A DNA stretch of 64,000 nucleotides from Pseudaeromonas sharmana (GCF_042649925.1 NZ_JBHSAF010000001.1:372001-436000); one strand, 5' to 3'; counted from the stretch's first letter, positions 16,654-25,859 are shown. Notes: generated by a model from the sequence alone, not told the origin. A program made the numbers and translations.

Positions 16654-17787
16654 ATGAATCAAGAATTGAATGCGCTGAGGGATCAGATCGACACGGTTGA
16701 CAGACAACTGGTGGGCTTGCTGGCACAGCGGCTGGCACTGGTCGCCAATGTCGGCGAGGTGAAGAGTCGATTTGGTTTGCCAATCTATGCTCCGGATCGT
16801 GAGGCAGCCATGTTGGCCAAACGCCGGCAGGAGGCAGAAGCTTGCGGCGTGCCGGGCGATCTGATCGAGGATGTGTTGCGCCGTGTGATGCGCGAATCCT
16901 ATAGCAGCGAAAATGATTCCGGGTTCAAATGCGTAAACCCGCAGCTCCGACCGATTGTCATAGTCGGCGGTGCTGGGCAACTGGGCCGGCTTTTCAGTCA
17001 CATGTTCCGACTCTCTGGTTATCGCGTTGAGATCATTGAGCGGGATGATTGGTATCGGGCGCCGGAGCTGCTATCTCAAGCCGGCATGGTTGTTGTCGCT
17101 GTGCCTATCGATGTCACCTGCGAGGTGATTGATCGTCTGACCATGCTGCCAGACGATTGTGTCCTCGTCGATCTCACCAGCATCAAGAGCAAACCGCTGG
17201 CGCATATGATGGCGGTGCATCGAGGGCCCGTGCTCGGATTGCACCCGATGTTTGGTCCCGATGTATCCAGTCTGGCCAAACAGGTGGTGGTGTGCTGCGC
17301 GGGTCGTGATGAGTCAGCCTGGCAGTGGCTACTCGACCAGATGCGTATCTGGGGCGTGCGGTTGCATCGAGTCACGGCGGAAGAACATGATGAGTCTATG
17401 AGTCTGATTCAGGCGTTGCGTCACTTCTCCAGCTATGTCTATGGCTGGCACCTGGAAGAGGAGGCGGCCGATCTGCAGCGACTGCTGGCATTGAGCTCAC
17501 CCATTTATCGTCTTGAGCTGGCCATGGTCGGGCGTTTGTTTGCGCAGGATCCGGCATTGTATGCCGACATCATACTGTCGGCTCCGCGCAATCTGGAGAT
17601 GATCCGTCGCTATCATCATCGAATGGGGGAGGCGATACGCTTGCTCGAAGCCGGTGATAGAGAGGCGTTTATTCAGCAATTTCACAAGGTTGCCGACTTT
17701 TTTGGTGATTATGCCGGGCAGTTTCTGCGTGAAAGCAAGATGCTGCTGGCTCAGGCACACGATAGCCGACACCATGAATCGCTGTAG
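16654..17787 (+). CDS. tyrA: Bifunctional chorismate mutase / prephenate dehydrogenase
   Basis: 377 residues, similar to enteric TyrA. Residues 1-90 are an AroQ chorismate mutase (LRDQIDTVDRQLVGLLAQRL, then AMLAKRRQEAE). From about 98 a Rossmann fold starts at PIVIVGGAGQLGRLFSHMFR, with LVDLTSIKSKP and VLGLHPMFGPDV of the dehydrogenase. It turns chorismate into 4-hydroxyphenylpyruvate for tyrosine. It follows aroF by 32 bases and is ended by a strong hairpin, so aroF-tyrA is a two-gene operon under the TyrR box. Confidence 0.95.
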   Translation: MNQELNALRDQIDTVDRQLVGLLAQRLALVANVGEVKSRFGLPIYAPDREAAMLAKRRQEAEACGVPGDLIEDVLRRVMRESYSSENDSGFKCVNPQLRPIVIVGGAGQLGRLFSHMFRLSGYRVEIIERDDWYRAPELLSQAGMVVVAVPIDVTCEVIDRLTMLPDDCVLVDLTSIKSKPLAHMMAVHRGPVLGLHPMFGPDVSSLAKQVVVCCAGRDESAWQWLLDQMRIWGVRLHRVTAEEHDESMSLIQALRHFSSYVYGWHLEEEAADLQRLLALSSPIYRLELAMVGRLFAQDPALYADIILSAPRNLEMIRRYHHRMGEAIRLLEAGDREAFIQQFHKVADFFGDYAGQFLRESKMLLAQAHDSRHHESL

Positions 17788-17794
17788 TGGTTAC

Positions 17795-17825
17795 AAAAAA
17801 AGGCGCCTGGAGGCGCCTTTTTCTT
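17795..17825. terminator. Bidirectional terminator between tyrA and pheA
   Basis: AAGGCGCC and GGCGCCTT pair around TGGA, flanked by A7 on the left and T5 on the right. It lies between the converging tyrA and pheA genes and can serve both strands. Confidence 0.9.
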
Positions 17826-17856
17826 CCCGCACGTATTGCGGGGCGTTGCCATGTAT

Positions 17857-19035
17857 CTAGAGGGGCGTTGGCATCAGATAGGCAGGCAGCTGCGTTGGTC
17901 TGACATCTTCGCTGGGATAGCAACCGAGCACCTTCATTGATCGTGCAATGGCGTTGAGTTCACGTAATGCAGTTTGCATGGCGGTGTCGTTCAGGTTTGC
18001 TGCAACATCAATGTAGAACATCTCTTCCCATGGATTGCCCTGAATTGGTCGCGATTCCAGCTTGGTCATATTGATGTCGTGGTTGCGCAATATCAGCAAG
18101 GCTTCTACCAGTGAACCGGCTTTTTGTGCTGTGGAGAGAATCAGCGTCGTCTTGGCCGGAACCTGCATGGCCACATCGATGGCCTTGCGCGCGACAACAA
18201 TAAAACGGGTGATGTTGTCCGTTTGATTGGCCAGCCGCTCGGCAATGGGCATTAACCCGAACAGGGCTCCTCCAGCGGCACTGCCCAACGCCGCTGCCTC
18301 AGGTGAATTCAGCTCACGCACCTTGGCCATGGCCGCAGATGACGAGTCGCAATACTCCAGGCGTACCTCTGCCATCCGTGTTTGTAGGTAGTTTGAACAT
18401 TGCTGGATGGGTTGCGGATGGGCGTAAATGGTTCGAATGTGGCTCTCGGTGGTTTCAGTCGCCGCCAACAGACAGTGCTCAATAGGCAGTGTCAGCTCCC
18501 CGACGATGGACAGACTGGTGTGCTGCATCAGGTCGTAAACCTCGTTGATGCTACCTGAGCTGGTGTTTTCGATAGGGAGCACGCCAAATTCAACCTGGCC
18601 GGATTCGACGGACTGGATAACGTCCTGAAAAGTTGAACAGCTGCATTCATGAATCGCGCCGACATGACGAGACAGATATTTACGTGCCGCCAGACTGGAG
18701 TAGGAACCGACAGGGCCGAGGAATGCAATGCTGGCCCCATCGCCGCCTTGGCCATTCAACTGTTCCTGGATAAACGCTTGCTGGCTCAACACCGAATCTT
18801 CAATGATGAGGCGATATACCTGATTGATATAGTAGGCTGATAAGCCAAGCGGGCGACCTTGGGCAATCAGGCGTTCCAGCAGTTCCTGTTCGCGGTGTTC
18901 ATCGCGTATTGGCCTATGGGTGGCCTGCTTACTGCGCGCCACCTCAATGCTCAAGGTTTTGCGGCGCGACAGCAGTTGCAGCAGATCCTCATCGAGGCGG
19001 GTGATTTCCTTTCTGATTTCTTCCAGTGTGGCCAT
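17857..19035 (-). CDS. pheA: Bifunctional chorismate mutase / prephenate dehydratase (P-protein)
   Basis: 392 residues from the ATG at 19035, which has GGAG six bases upstream; an ATG at 19047 would add four residues. Chorismate mutase domain first (about 1-90), then prephenate dehydratase (ASIAFLGPVGSYSSLAARKY, the TRF motif in DNITRFIVVARKA), then an ACT domain with the phenylalanine-binding ESRP motif (MTKLESRPIQGNPW). Where E. coli has GALV this protein has GSLV. It makes phenylpyruvate and should be feedback-inhibited by phenylalanine. Expression appears to be set by the attenuator just upstream. Confidence 0.95.
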   Translation of the reverse strand: MATLEEIRKEITRLDEDLLQLLSRRKTLSIEVARSKQATHRPIRDEHREQELLERLIAQGRPLGLSAYYINQVYRLIIEDSVLSQQAFIQEQLNGQGGDGASIAFLGPVGSYSSLAARKYLSRHVGAIHECSCSTFQDVIQSVESGQVEFGVLPIENTSSGSINEVYDLMQHTSLSIVGELTLPIEHCLLAATETTESHIRTIYAHPQPIQQCSNYLQTRMAEVRLEYCDSSSAAMAKVRELNSPEAAALGSAAGGALFGLMPIAERLANQTDNITRFIVVARKAIDVAMQVPAKTTLILSTAQKAGSLVEALLILRNHDINMTKLESRPIQGNPWEEMFYIDVAANLNDTAMQTALRELNAIARSMKVLGCYPSEDVRPTQLPAYLMPTPL

Positions 19036-19070
19036 GTCAGACTCCATTGATGACCCCTTCGCCAGCGAGT

Positions 19071-19097
19071 AAAAAAAACCTCCCGAAGAGGGAGGCC
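19071..19097 (-). terminator. pheA attenuator (leader terminator)
   Basis: On the minus strand CCTCCC and GGGAGG pair around TCTTC and are followed by T8, ending 35 bases before the pheA start. A competing pairing exists: GGAGGC (19140-19135) with GCCTCC (19096-19091), which would break this stem. This is the terminator/antiterminator logic of amino-acid attenuation. Confidence 0.85.
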
Positions 19098-19142
19098 GTG
19101 ACGATCATTAGCTATTGCTGTTGACGAGCGTAACGCCTCCAT

Positions 19143-19178
19143 TTATGAGGAGCAGATAAAAAACAGGCTCGTAAACAT
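19143..19178 (-). CDS. pheL: pheA leader peptide, 11 residues
   Basis: A short frame reads MFTSLFFICSS and stops, with three Phe codons out of eleven, two of them adjacent. GAG lies five bases before the ATG. The stop sits just ahead of the GGAGGC strand that can form the antiterminator with the attenuator sequence, so ribosome stalling at the Phe codons would uncover that strand and let pheA be transcribed. E. coli PheL is a 15-residue Phe-rich leader in the same position; sequence similarity is only compositional, as expected. Confidence 0.8.
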   Translation of the reverse strand: MFTSLFFICSS

Positions 19179-19207
19179 GTTGGCTCGTCGGTGTCGTATC
19201 GTTTGAT

Positions 19208-19243
19208 AGCTATAGAATTACGTATTTTCGATACAATATGCAA
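19208..19243 (-). promoter_or_regulatory. Possible pheL-pheA promoter
   Basis: Reading the minus strand, TTGCAT and TTGTAT occur at the -35 side, with TAATTC 17 bases and TATAGC 16 bases downstream respectively. Both are weak matches; they are placed 30-40 bases before pheL and just after the raiA terminator. Confidence 0.35.
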
Positions 19244-19265
19244 GTCGGCTGATGTCTGGCAGGCT

Positions 19266-19297
19266 GAAAAATCAAAGGGGCGCGTTGCGCCCCTTTG
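19266..19297 (-). terminator. Terminator after raiA
   Basis: CAAAGGGGCGC and GCGCCCCTTTG form an 11-bp stem around three bases; on the minus strand it is followed by ATTTTTC. It separates raiA from the pheL-pheA unit. Confidence 0.9.
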
Positions 19298-19312
19298 ACT
19301 ACGATCTTGGCA

Positions 19313-19657
19313 TCAGACTGCCGGTGTCAGTTCACCGGCCCGGCACTGTTCCTTGCCTGAGCGGGCCGCACGGTGGGCCGCCGGTTTGTCATTGTGGCGG
19401 GTCAGTTGACGTTCGAGCTTCTGTCCGAGCAGCGTGACGGCTGCATAGAGATCCTCATGTTGTGCCTGAGCAAAGAGTTGGCCGTTGGGTACGCTGATTT
19501 TGGCTTCGACGATGAATTCCTGACCTTCCTTTATCACTATGACTTGGGGGCTGATAAGCGGAACCTGGATCCGCTCAAGCTTGGCAAAGCGTGACTCGAT
19601 CCGTTCACGGATGGCTGGGGTGATTTCGATGGCTTTGCTGGTAATGTCGATCATCAT
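19313..19657 (-). CDS. raiA: Ribosome-associated inhibitor RaiA (YfiA/HPF family)
   Basis: 114 residues, close to E. coli RaiA (113). The start at 19657 (MMIDITSKAIEITPAIRERI) is set by GAGGGGG just upstream; an open frame continues further but lacks support. Core features are KLERIQVPLISPQVIVIKEG and FIVEAKISVPNGQLFAQAQH, then DLYAAVTLLGQKLERQLTRH and a basic C-tail. It binds the 30S decoding region and holds ribosomes inactive in stress or stationary phase. The order raiA-pheL-pheA is the same as in E. coli. A CRP-like site lies upstream. Confidence 0.92.
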   Translation of the reverse strand: MMIDITSKAIEITPAIRERIESRFAKLERIQVPLISPQVIVIKEGQEFIVEAKISVPNGQLFAQAQHEDLYAAVTLLGQKLERQLTRHNDKPAAHRAARSGKEQCRAGELTPAV

Positions 19658-19697
19658 AATGAACCCCCTCGGTTCTTTTTCTTCTGTTCTCAAGTTC

Positions 19698-19744
19698 AGA
19701 TTACCTATTTGGCATGGAGTTGAAGTGTGATCCAGATCGCCTTT
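19698..19744 (-). promoter_or_regulatory. CRP-like site and candidate raiA promoter
   Basis: The 22 bases at 19723-19744 (TGTGATCCAGATCG at the core) match the symmetric CRP consensus at 18 positions. On the minus strand TAATCT (19703-19698) could be the -10, putting the site centre about 42 bases upstream of the start, the class II activation position. The rest of the 300-base gap between raiA and the GGDEF/EAL gene shows nothing else that I recognise. Confidence 0.6.
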
Positions 19745-19957
19745 CTGTGTCCTGTTTGGCATTTCACAACCGTTCTGTGACCGCTTGTTTGCTCCCGAGA
19801 AAAAAGTCTTGTCACTCGAGGGGGTGACAGGCAATATTCTGTAGGATTTAGAACGGATACTCAGCCTCAAATAGCGCTTGTTGTCCGCTTATCAAAGCGA
19901 TATTCCGTGTGAATGACCGTTCGCATGATGGATATCTACTCGTGGTGAAGGTTTTTT

Positions 19958-22705
19958 GTGAGTTTGCATTCTGGATATGGATTGACGCAGTTTCTTGATC
20001 AGGTAACCGGTGACGTATCTGCGTTTTCGCTGCCTTCACATCTGGATTCAATGTCTGACACCGCCTCTTCTTTACTGAGCAAGAGCGACTCCTCACTGAT
20101 TACGCCGGTCCCTGGCCATTCTCAGGAGCTCTTCTTTTTTTATCGCCAATTGGCGCTGCTCGCGCAGAAGATGCTTGAAGCCGAGCACGTTAGCATCTGG
20201 TTAGCGTCGCCGCGTGATGCCGAGCTCGTGTGTTCGCATACGTTGGGCAGTGGCGCGCAAGTTGGGTGCGTGTTGGATGAACAGCACACTCAGTTATTAC
20301 AGCAGCTTCTGCCAAACGGCGTGGGCTCCTTGCCGAAGCAGAATGATGTGCATGCCGGGCTCTGGCGTTCACTCTACGGTGACAGCGCTCAGGGAAACCT
20401 CGACGTTGCTGTGATTCGGGGGCCGGGTACCTGGCAGGGGCTGATCTGTTGCTATCGTCGTCATGGCATGCCTTCCCAACCCGAGTTATTGCGCCAGGTG
20501 GCCCATCTTGCGGAACGGGGGTTGGACTCGCTGTCGCAGAATGAGGCCGAACAACAGTGCTTATTGCGTCAGCAACAGCTGGACCGTTTGAGTTATGCAC
20601 TGCGAGCCAAGACTGGCCGGGCATTTTTTGATGAGCTGGTTGTCCAGCTGCAGCACATCGCATCGTCGCAAGATGTCTGGCTCGCCGAACTTGAATCGCC
20701 ACCGATGCAGCACTGGGCGCGAGTGATGACGCGCATCACACAGGGTGAACCTGAGTTTGCTCGTTATCCGCTGGATGCCTTGCCTGCATTGGATTTATCC
20801 GGTCTGCATCAGGGAATCCTGCTGCGGGATGTCGATTTACCGTCGCCATTGTCAAAGGCCTCCAGTCTGTATCTCTATCCGCTTCGTGATGGTAAGCAGC
20901 AATTGATTGGCCATTTGGCGATGCTTTTTGACCACATAGAACCGGATCTAAAATTACTAACCACCCTCTTCCAGCTGGTTGGTCATCGCGCTGCGGCTGA
21001 ACTTGATCGTCATCGCGCCGAAGCAGAGTTGCGGTTGTCAGCCGTTGCGTTTGAAACCAATGAAGGGTTGATCATCACCGACCCGGATTTTGTTATCCTG
21101 CGCGTCAACCGGGCTTTTTCCCACATTACGGGGCTGGCTGCTGAAATGGCTGTCGGTAAACGGCTCGGGAAAGATATCTGGGCTCATCAGCAGTGCCCTC
21201 TGCAGTTTGATGAGGAGGGGCGCTGGCAAGGTGAGCGAGAGCGGGAGGATGCTGCGGGCAACGCTTACCCGCAGTGGGAAACATGGACGCCGGTGCAGGA
21301 CGAGTGGGGGACAGTCAGCCATTATGTTATCTGTTTCGAGGACATGTCCGAGCGCAAAGCCGCCGCCCGACAGATTCAAAACCTGGCCTATTACGATGAT
21401 CTGACCGGATTGCCCAACCGCCGTTTCTTGATGGAGCAGGTGGAGCGCAGTTTTCAGTTGGCGCATCAAAATGACATGGTCGGTGCCCTGCTCTTTATCG
21501 ACCTGGACCATTTTAAGACTATCAATGACTCCCTGGGCCACGCGGCAGGCGATTGGCTGTTGCAACAGGCATCGGCGCGCTTGCGCGTCTTGCTGCGGGG
21601 GGCGGATGTACTGGTTCGCCTCGGCGGCGATGAGTTCGTGATGCTGTTGCCTGCGCTATCCTCTAATCCGGCTCAGGCCGAGCTGCAGGCGACCATGATG
21701 GCAGAGGAGATCATCGAGCAGATCTCGATGCCATTCGAGCTGAATGAACATAGTCTGCATACCGGAACCAGTGTCGGAATCAGTTTGTTTCCGACGCGGG
21801 ATCAGACGCCTGCCGACCTGCTCAAGCAGGCGGATACCGCCATGTATCAGGCCAAGTCAGCCGGACGCCGTGTCTGCCGTCTTTTTGATTCGGAAATGCA
21901 GCGGCAAGCCGATCGCCGGCTGCTCATTCACAACCAGTTACGTAACGCGTTGCGAAATAACGAGCTGGTTCTTTACTACCAGCCACAGCATATGGTCTCC
22001 AACGATGAGCTGATCGGACTCGAGGCGCTGGTCCGCTGGCAAGATGGGCGACGGGGTATCATCTCTCCCGCAGAGTTCATTCCGATAGCCGAAGAGACGG
22101 ATCTGATCATCGATATTGGTCGCTGGGTACTGCTTGAAGGCTGCCATCAGTTCGTGCGCTGGCACGAAGCCGGCTACCAGGTTCCCCAACTCTCCATCAA
22201 TGTCAGTGCGCGTCAATTCCACCACCCTGCATTTGTTGAGCACGTACATGAGGTGCTGGCTGAGACTGGAATGGAGCCGTCAGCACTGAATCTGGAAATC
22301 ACTGAGTCAGTGGTCCTGGGAAATACCGAAGATACGATCCATAAGATGACAGAGTTGAAAGACCTGGGGATCTCGTTTTCGATTGATGACTTTGGTACTG
22401 GCTACTCCTCCCTGGGTTATCTGAAACGCCTGCCGGTAGATGAGCTGAAGATCGACAGGTCGTTCATTCAAGATGTTCCACACGACACCAGCAACATGGC
22501 GATTGTTGAAGCCGTGATGGCCATGGCATCGCACCTGAATTTTACCGTAACAGCAGAAGGCGTTGAGACCAGGCAGCAGCTGGAGTTTTTACGTCGCCAC
22601 AAATGCGCTTTTTATCAGGGCTACCTTGCCTGCAAACCGTTACCGGCCGATGCCGTCGAGCGTTATATGACGCGGCATGGCAGTTTTGCCGCCGGATCTG
22701 TTTAG
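19958..22705 (+). CDS. GAF-GAF-PAS-GGDEF-EAL cyclic-di-GMP enzyme
   Basis: 915 residues if GTG at 19958 is used; an ATG at 20051 would shorten it by 31. Two GAF-like regions (about 50-190 and 210-345) precede a PAS domain (about 350-465, AFETNEGLIITDPDF), a diguanylate cyclase domain with intact GGDEF (about 555-559) and an RxxD inhibitory site (RGAD) five residues before it, and a phosphodiesterase domain with EAL (about 688), DDFGTGYSSL and EGVET. All catalytic motifs look intact, so both synthesis and breakdown of c-di-GMP are possible. No membrane helices; the ligand of the sensors is unknown. Confidence 0.93.
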   Translation: MSLHSGYGLTQFLDQVTGDVSAFSLPSHLDSMSDTASSLLSKSDSSLITPVPGHSQELFFFYRQLALLAQKMLEAEHVSIWLASPRDAELVCSHTLGSGAQVGCVLDEQHTQLLQQLLPNGVGSLPKQNDVHAGLWRSLYGDSAQGNLDVAVIRGPGTWQGLICCYRRHGMPSQPELLRQVAHLAERGLDSLSQNEAEQQCLLRQQQLDRLSYALRAKTGRAFFDELVVQLQHIASSQDVWLAELESPPMQHWARVMTRITQGEPEFARYPLDALPALDLSGLHQGILLRDVDLPSPLSKASSLYLYPLRDGKQQLIGHLAMLFDHIEPDLKLLTTLFQLVGHRAAAELDRHRAEAELRLSAVAFETNEGLIITDPDFVILRVNRAFSHITGLAAEMAVGKRLGKDIWAHQQCPLQFDEEGRWQGEREREDAAGNAYPQWETWTPVQDEWGTVSHYVICFEDMSERKAAARQIQNLAYYDDLTGLPNRRFLMEQVERSFQLAHQNDMVGALLFIDLDHFKTINDSLGHAAGDWLLQQASARLRVLLRGADVLVRLGGDEFVMLLPALSSNPAQAELQATMMAEEIIEQISMPFELNEHSLHTGTSVGISLFPTRDQTPADLLKQADTAMYQAKSAGRRVCRLFDSEMQRQADRRLLIHNQLRNALRNNELVLYYQPQHMVSNDELIGLEALVRWQDGRRGIISPAEFIPIAEETDLIIDIGRWVLLEGCHQFVRWHEAGYQVPQLSINVSARQFHHPAFVEHVHEVLAETGMEPSALNLEITESVVLGNTEDTIHKMTELKDLGISFSIDDFGTGYSSLGYLKRLPVDELKIDRSFIQDVPHDTSNMAIVEAVMAMASHLNFTVTAEGVETRQQLEFLRRHKCAFYQGYLACKPLPADAVERYMTRHGSFAAGSV

Positions 22706-22710
22706 CTCTC

Positions 22711-22719
22711 TGGTATACT
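22711..22719 (+). promoter_or_regulatory. Extended -10 promoter element for slt
   Basis: TGGTATACT gives TG, one base, then TATACT, an extended -10, about 43 bases before the chosen slt start and just after the previous stop codon. Confidence 0.6.
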
Positions 22720-22761
22720 CGCAGCCTTAATGTTGGTGTCTGTCAGGTGGAAGAGAGTACT

Positions 22762-24678
22762 GTGCGTTTGGCTAGATTGTGGGGATTGCTCTGTCTGTTG
22801 CTCCTTGGGGTCAACAGTTCTGTGTATGCGGTGACGGCAGAACAAAGTCGTTATTTGTCTGCTCTGGAGGCCATGCGTGCTGGCAAGGCACTACAGGCTC
22901 GTCAATTGCGTCTCCAACTGGCCAACTATCCGTTAGCGCTATATCTGGACTATTACGACCTCATGTTGCAGCCGGATCCGGCCCGCGTCGCTGAGGTCAC
23001 TAGCTTCATTGGCCGTGATCCGCAAGGACTGCTGGCGGGGCGAATGAAGGCACGTTATTTGCGATTACTGGCGGACAATCAGGATTGGGCTGGTTTTTTA
23101 CGGTTATCGCCTCAAGCGCCGAAGAGTCTTGGATTGCAGTGCCGTTTTTATCAAGCGCGCTGGAATACGGGCCAGAAACAAGAAGCTTACCGATTTGTCG
23201 AAGATATCTGGATGCACGATGCATCCCGTCCGGGCGAGTGTTCGGCGCTGTTTGACCTATGGCAGGCGGCGGGTCTGATGACCGGCCCCAAAATCTGGCA
23301 GCGAATGCTGTTGTTGGCGAGCAATCCCGGTAACGAGCGGGTGTTAGATTACCTGGCCGAGCAGATGCCGGGCGAAAATGCCCAATTGGAAGCGAAGCGA
23401 TTGGCATCGCTTTACCGGCAACCAGCGCAACTTGCGTCGATGTTACCGCCCGGGGCAAAGGATGCGGCATCCATTGCCACGCTGATGTTGAGCCGGCTGG
23501 CTCGTCAACAGCCAGACGCCGCGCGAACCTTACTCCAGCAGCAAAGCCAGCGCTATCGCCTCACTTCTGCACAAGTCATCCAGATCGAAGGCCAGATTGC
23601 CCGTAAATTCATGCTGGATCGCAATGCCGATGAGCGGCCCTGGGTGGATCAGGCGCTACGCCGGCAGCACTCGCCAGAGTTGATGGAACTTCGCTTACGA
23701 CAAGCGGTTTGGGAAAGCGATTGGAATGGCGTCAAGCATTGGGTTCAGCGCATTACGCCTGCGGCACGTAGCGATGTGCGTTGGACCTACTGGCTGGCGC
23801 GTGCAGAAGAGGAACAGGGTAATCGACAGCATGCACAGGCACTGTATCGTCAAGCCAGTTATGAACGCAGTTATTACGGCTTTCTGGCGGCGGACAGAGT
23901 CGGCGCGCAAATTCCACTGAACAAACAACATCTGCCCAAGGCGCTGACGCTGCAGAGCGCTTTGCAGCGTTGGAGTGCGGTCAGTCGCGTCCGAGAGCTG
24001 CTGGCGATTGGTGAGACCGATCAGGCTCGGGCCGAATGGACATTCCTGATGGATGAGGTCAGCGCGCAGGAGAAGTTAAGCCTCGGTGCCATGGCATTGA
24101 ATCAGGGTTGGTATGATCTTGCCGTATTGTCGAGTATCCGGGCTAAGGCATGGGACATGCTCGAGTTGCGCTTCCCGACGCCCTTGACGACCACGTTCCA
24201 ACGCTATGCAAAGGCTACGGGGGTCGAGACCAGTCTGCTGTATGCCTTGGCGCGACAGGAGAGTGCGCTCTATCACAAGGCGCAGTCTCCCGTCGGCGCC
24301 AGTGGTTTGATGCAGCTAATGCCGACCACAGCCGCACACGTCGCAAAAAAGCGGGGGATCAACTATGTCAATCGCCAGCAGTTGATTGACCCGGATATGA
24401 ATATTCGGCTGGGGAGCGCTTATCTAAAAGAGCTGCTCGATAACTATGGTGGTAACCGGGTTTTGGCGGCGGCAGCCTACAATGCTGGCCCCGGAAGAGT
24501 CCGGCAATGGCGCCGCGCCAGTGCAGGACGTGACATGGATATCTGGGTAGAAAATATTCCCTACCGAGAAACACGCAACTATGTTCAGAATGTGCTGGTG
24601 TTCAATGCCATCTACCAGCACCAGTTGCGTAACCGGGCAGGTTTCCTGACCGAGCGCGAGCGCACAATGCGTTATTAA
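22762..24678 (+). CDS. slt: Soluble lytic murein transglycosylase (Slt70 type)
   Basis: 638 residues from GTG at 22762, chosen because it gives a clean signal peptide (MRLARLWGLLCLLLL...SVYA) with AGAGAG upstream; a frame open back to 22603 overlaps the previous gene. The long helical U and L regions precede the catalytic domain with Glu500 in LARQESALYHKAQSPVGASG, then LMQLMPTTAAHVA and AAAAYNAGPGRV. It cleaves the MurNAc-GlcNAc bond in periplasmic peptidoglycan, forming anhydro ends. Length fits Slt70 (about 645 in E. coli), but the next gene is not trpR. Confidence 0.94.
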   Translation: MRLARLWGLLCLLLLGVNSSVYAVTAEQSRYLSALEAMRAGKALQARQLRLQLANYPLALYLDYYDLMLQPDPARVAEVTSFIGRDPQGLLAGRMKARYLRLLADNQDWAGFLRLSPQAPKSLGLQCRFYQARWNTGQKQEAYRFVEDIWMHDASRPGECSALFDLWQAAGLMTGPKIWQRMLLLASNPGNERVLDYLAEQMPGENAQLEAKRLASLYRQPAQLASMLPPGAKDAASIATLMLSRLARQQPDAARTLLQQQSQRYRLTSAQVIQIEGQIARKFMLDRNADERPWVDQALRRQHSPELMELRLRQAVWESDWNGVKHWVQRITPAARSDVRWTYWLARAEEEQGNRQHAQALYRQASYERSYYGFLAADRVGAQIPLNKQHLPKALTLQSALQRWSAVSRVRELLAIGETDQARAEWTFLMDEVSAQEKLSLGAMALNQGWYDLAVLSSIRAKAWDMLELRFPTPLTTTFQRYAKATGVETSLLYALARQESALYHKAQSPVGASGLMQLMPTTAAHVAKKRGINYVNRQQLIDPDMNIRLGSAYLKELLDNYGGNRVLAAAAYNAGPGRVRQWRRASAGRDMDIWVENIPYRETRNYVQNVLVFNAIYQHQLRNRAGFLTERERTMRY

Positions 24679-24799
24679 TCTTGCTGCTAGCAGTGGGAAA
24701 AAACACGAATAAATGTTAAAAATATCAAGTCGCTAGCAAACTTGGGTCCTGGTTTGGCCGCGATGGTGTGGGTGAGTAACAATAGCTGAGGGGGTGGGC

Positions 24800-25804
24800 A
24801 TGGCCACTATTAAAGATGTTTCCAGACTGGCAAATGTGTCCATATCGACCGTTTCGCGCGTCATCAACAATACGGCACAGGTTGCGCCTGAAAAGCGCGA
24901 GGCCGTGTTGAGCGCAATGAAGGAGCTCAATTTTCGCCCCAACAGTTTTGCTCAGGCACTGGTCAGCAAACGTTCCAATTGTATCGGGGTTTTAGTGGGT
25001 GATCTCTGTGGTGGTCCTTTCTTTGCACAGATGATGCTCGGTCTGGAGCGGGTGATTGATAGGGCCAATAAATTCACTATCGTCATGTCCGGTAATCATG
25101 ATGAACAGCGAGAGCGTCACGCAATCGAGGCCTTGCTACAAAGGCAATGTGATGCCTTGATCCTGCACTCCAAAGCGTTACCGGATGAAGAACTGCTTGA
25201 GTTGACGCATGGCGATACTCCCATCGTGTTTGTTAACCGCGTGGTGCCTGGGGCCGAAGAGCGCTGTGTCTGGCTGGATAACCGCGAGGGGACCTGTTGT
25301 GCCGTTCGCCATCTGATCAGTATGGGGCACAGCAAGATCGCGTTCGTGACCTCGGACGATAGCGATTTTACCGATGCCAAGCAGCGCTTCGAAGGTTATA
25401 AATCGGGGCTGGAAGAGGCTGGCATAGCCCTGGATCCGCAGCTTGTGACCTCAGCGTATGCCGATGAGGTCGGGGGTCACAAGGCGGTTGAACAGCTGCT
25501 GGAGCGGAATGTTGAATTTACGGCATTTGTCGGTTTTAACGATGCGATGGCAGCTGGTGGCATCTCTTGCCTGATGGAACGGGGATTACAGGTTCCGGAG
25601 CAGGTTTCGGTTGTTGGTTTTGATGATATCCCCTACATCCGCTTTATACGTCCTAAGTTGACCACGGTAAAATACCCGATTGAGTCAATTGGTGAACAGG
25701 CAGCAGAACTGGCCCTGCGTCTGCTGGATGGTAAGAATAGCGAAGACGTCCGGTTGAAATTTGTGCCTGAGATGGTAGTGCGCGATTCGGTGAAACAGAT
25801 TTAA
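24800..25804 (+). CDS. LacI/GalR-family repressor, closest by eye to GalR
   Basis: 334 residues from the ATG behind GAGGGGG; a GTG six bases earlier is possible. The HTH is ATIKDVSRLANVSISTVSRV followed by the hinge helix FRPNSFAQALVSKR. The sugar-binding core contains NHDEQRERHAIEALLQRQCD and VGFDDIPYIRFIRPKLTTVKYP, which line up well with E. coli GalR from memory. No galactose genes adjoin. A LacI-type operator-like sequence lies just after the gene at 25860. The true effector could be galactose or another sugar. Confidence 0.85.
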   Translation: MATIKDVSRLANVSISTVSRVINNTAQVAPEKREAVLSAMKELNFRPNSFAQALVSKRSNCIGVLVGDLCGGPFFAQMMLGLERVIDRANKFTIVMSGNHDEQRERHAIEALLQRQCDALILHSKALPDEELLELTHGDTPIVFVNRVVPGAEERCVWLDNREGTCCAVRHLISMGHSKIAFVTSDDSDFTDAKQRFEGYKSGLEEAGIALDPQLVTSAYADEVGGHKAVEQLLERNVEFTAFVGFNDAMAAGGISCLMERGLQVPEQVSVVGFDDIPYIRFIRPKLTTVKYPIESIGEQAAELALRLLDGKNSEDVRLKFVPEMVVRDSVKQI

Positions 25805-25823
25805 ATTATTCTGATTGGCAGGA

Positions 25824-25853
25824 GAAGAGGCGAGGTGCCTCTTCTCTTTTACA
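25824..25853 (+). terminator. Terminator after the GalR-like gene
   Basis: AGAAGAGGC and GCCTCTTCT pair around a short loop and are followed by CTTTTACA. Confidence 0.8.
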
Positions 25854-25859
25854 AAAATA

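Noticed and set aside
19658..19870. N-terminal extension of raiA by about 70 residues
   Set aside because: The extension has no family similarity, whereas 19657 has a strong GAGGGGG site and gives the usual RaiA length.
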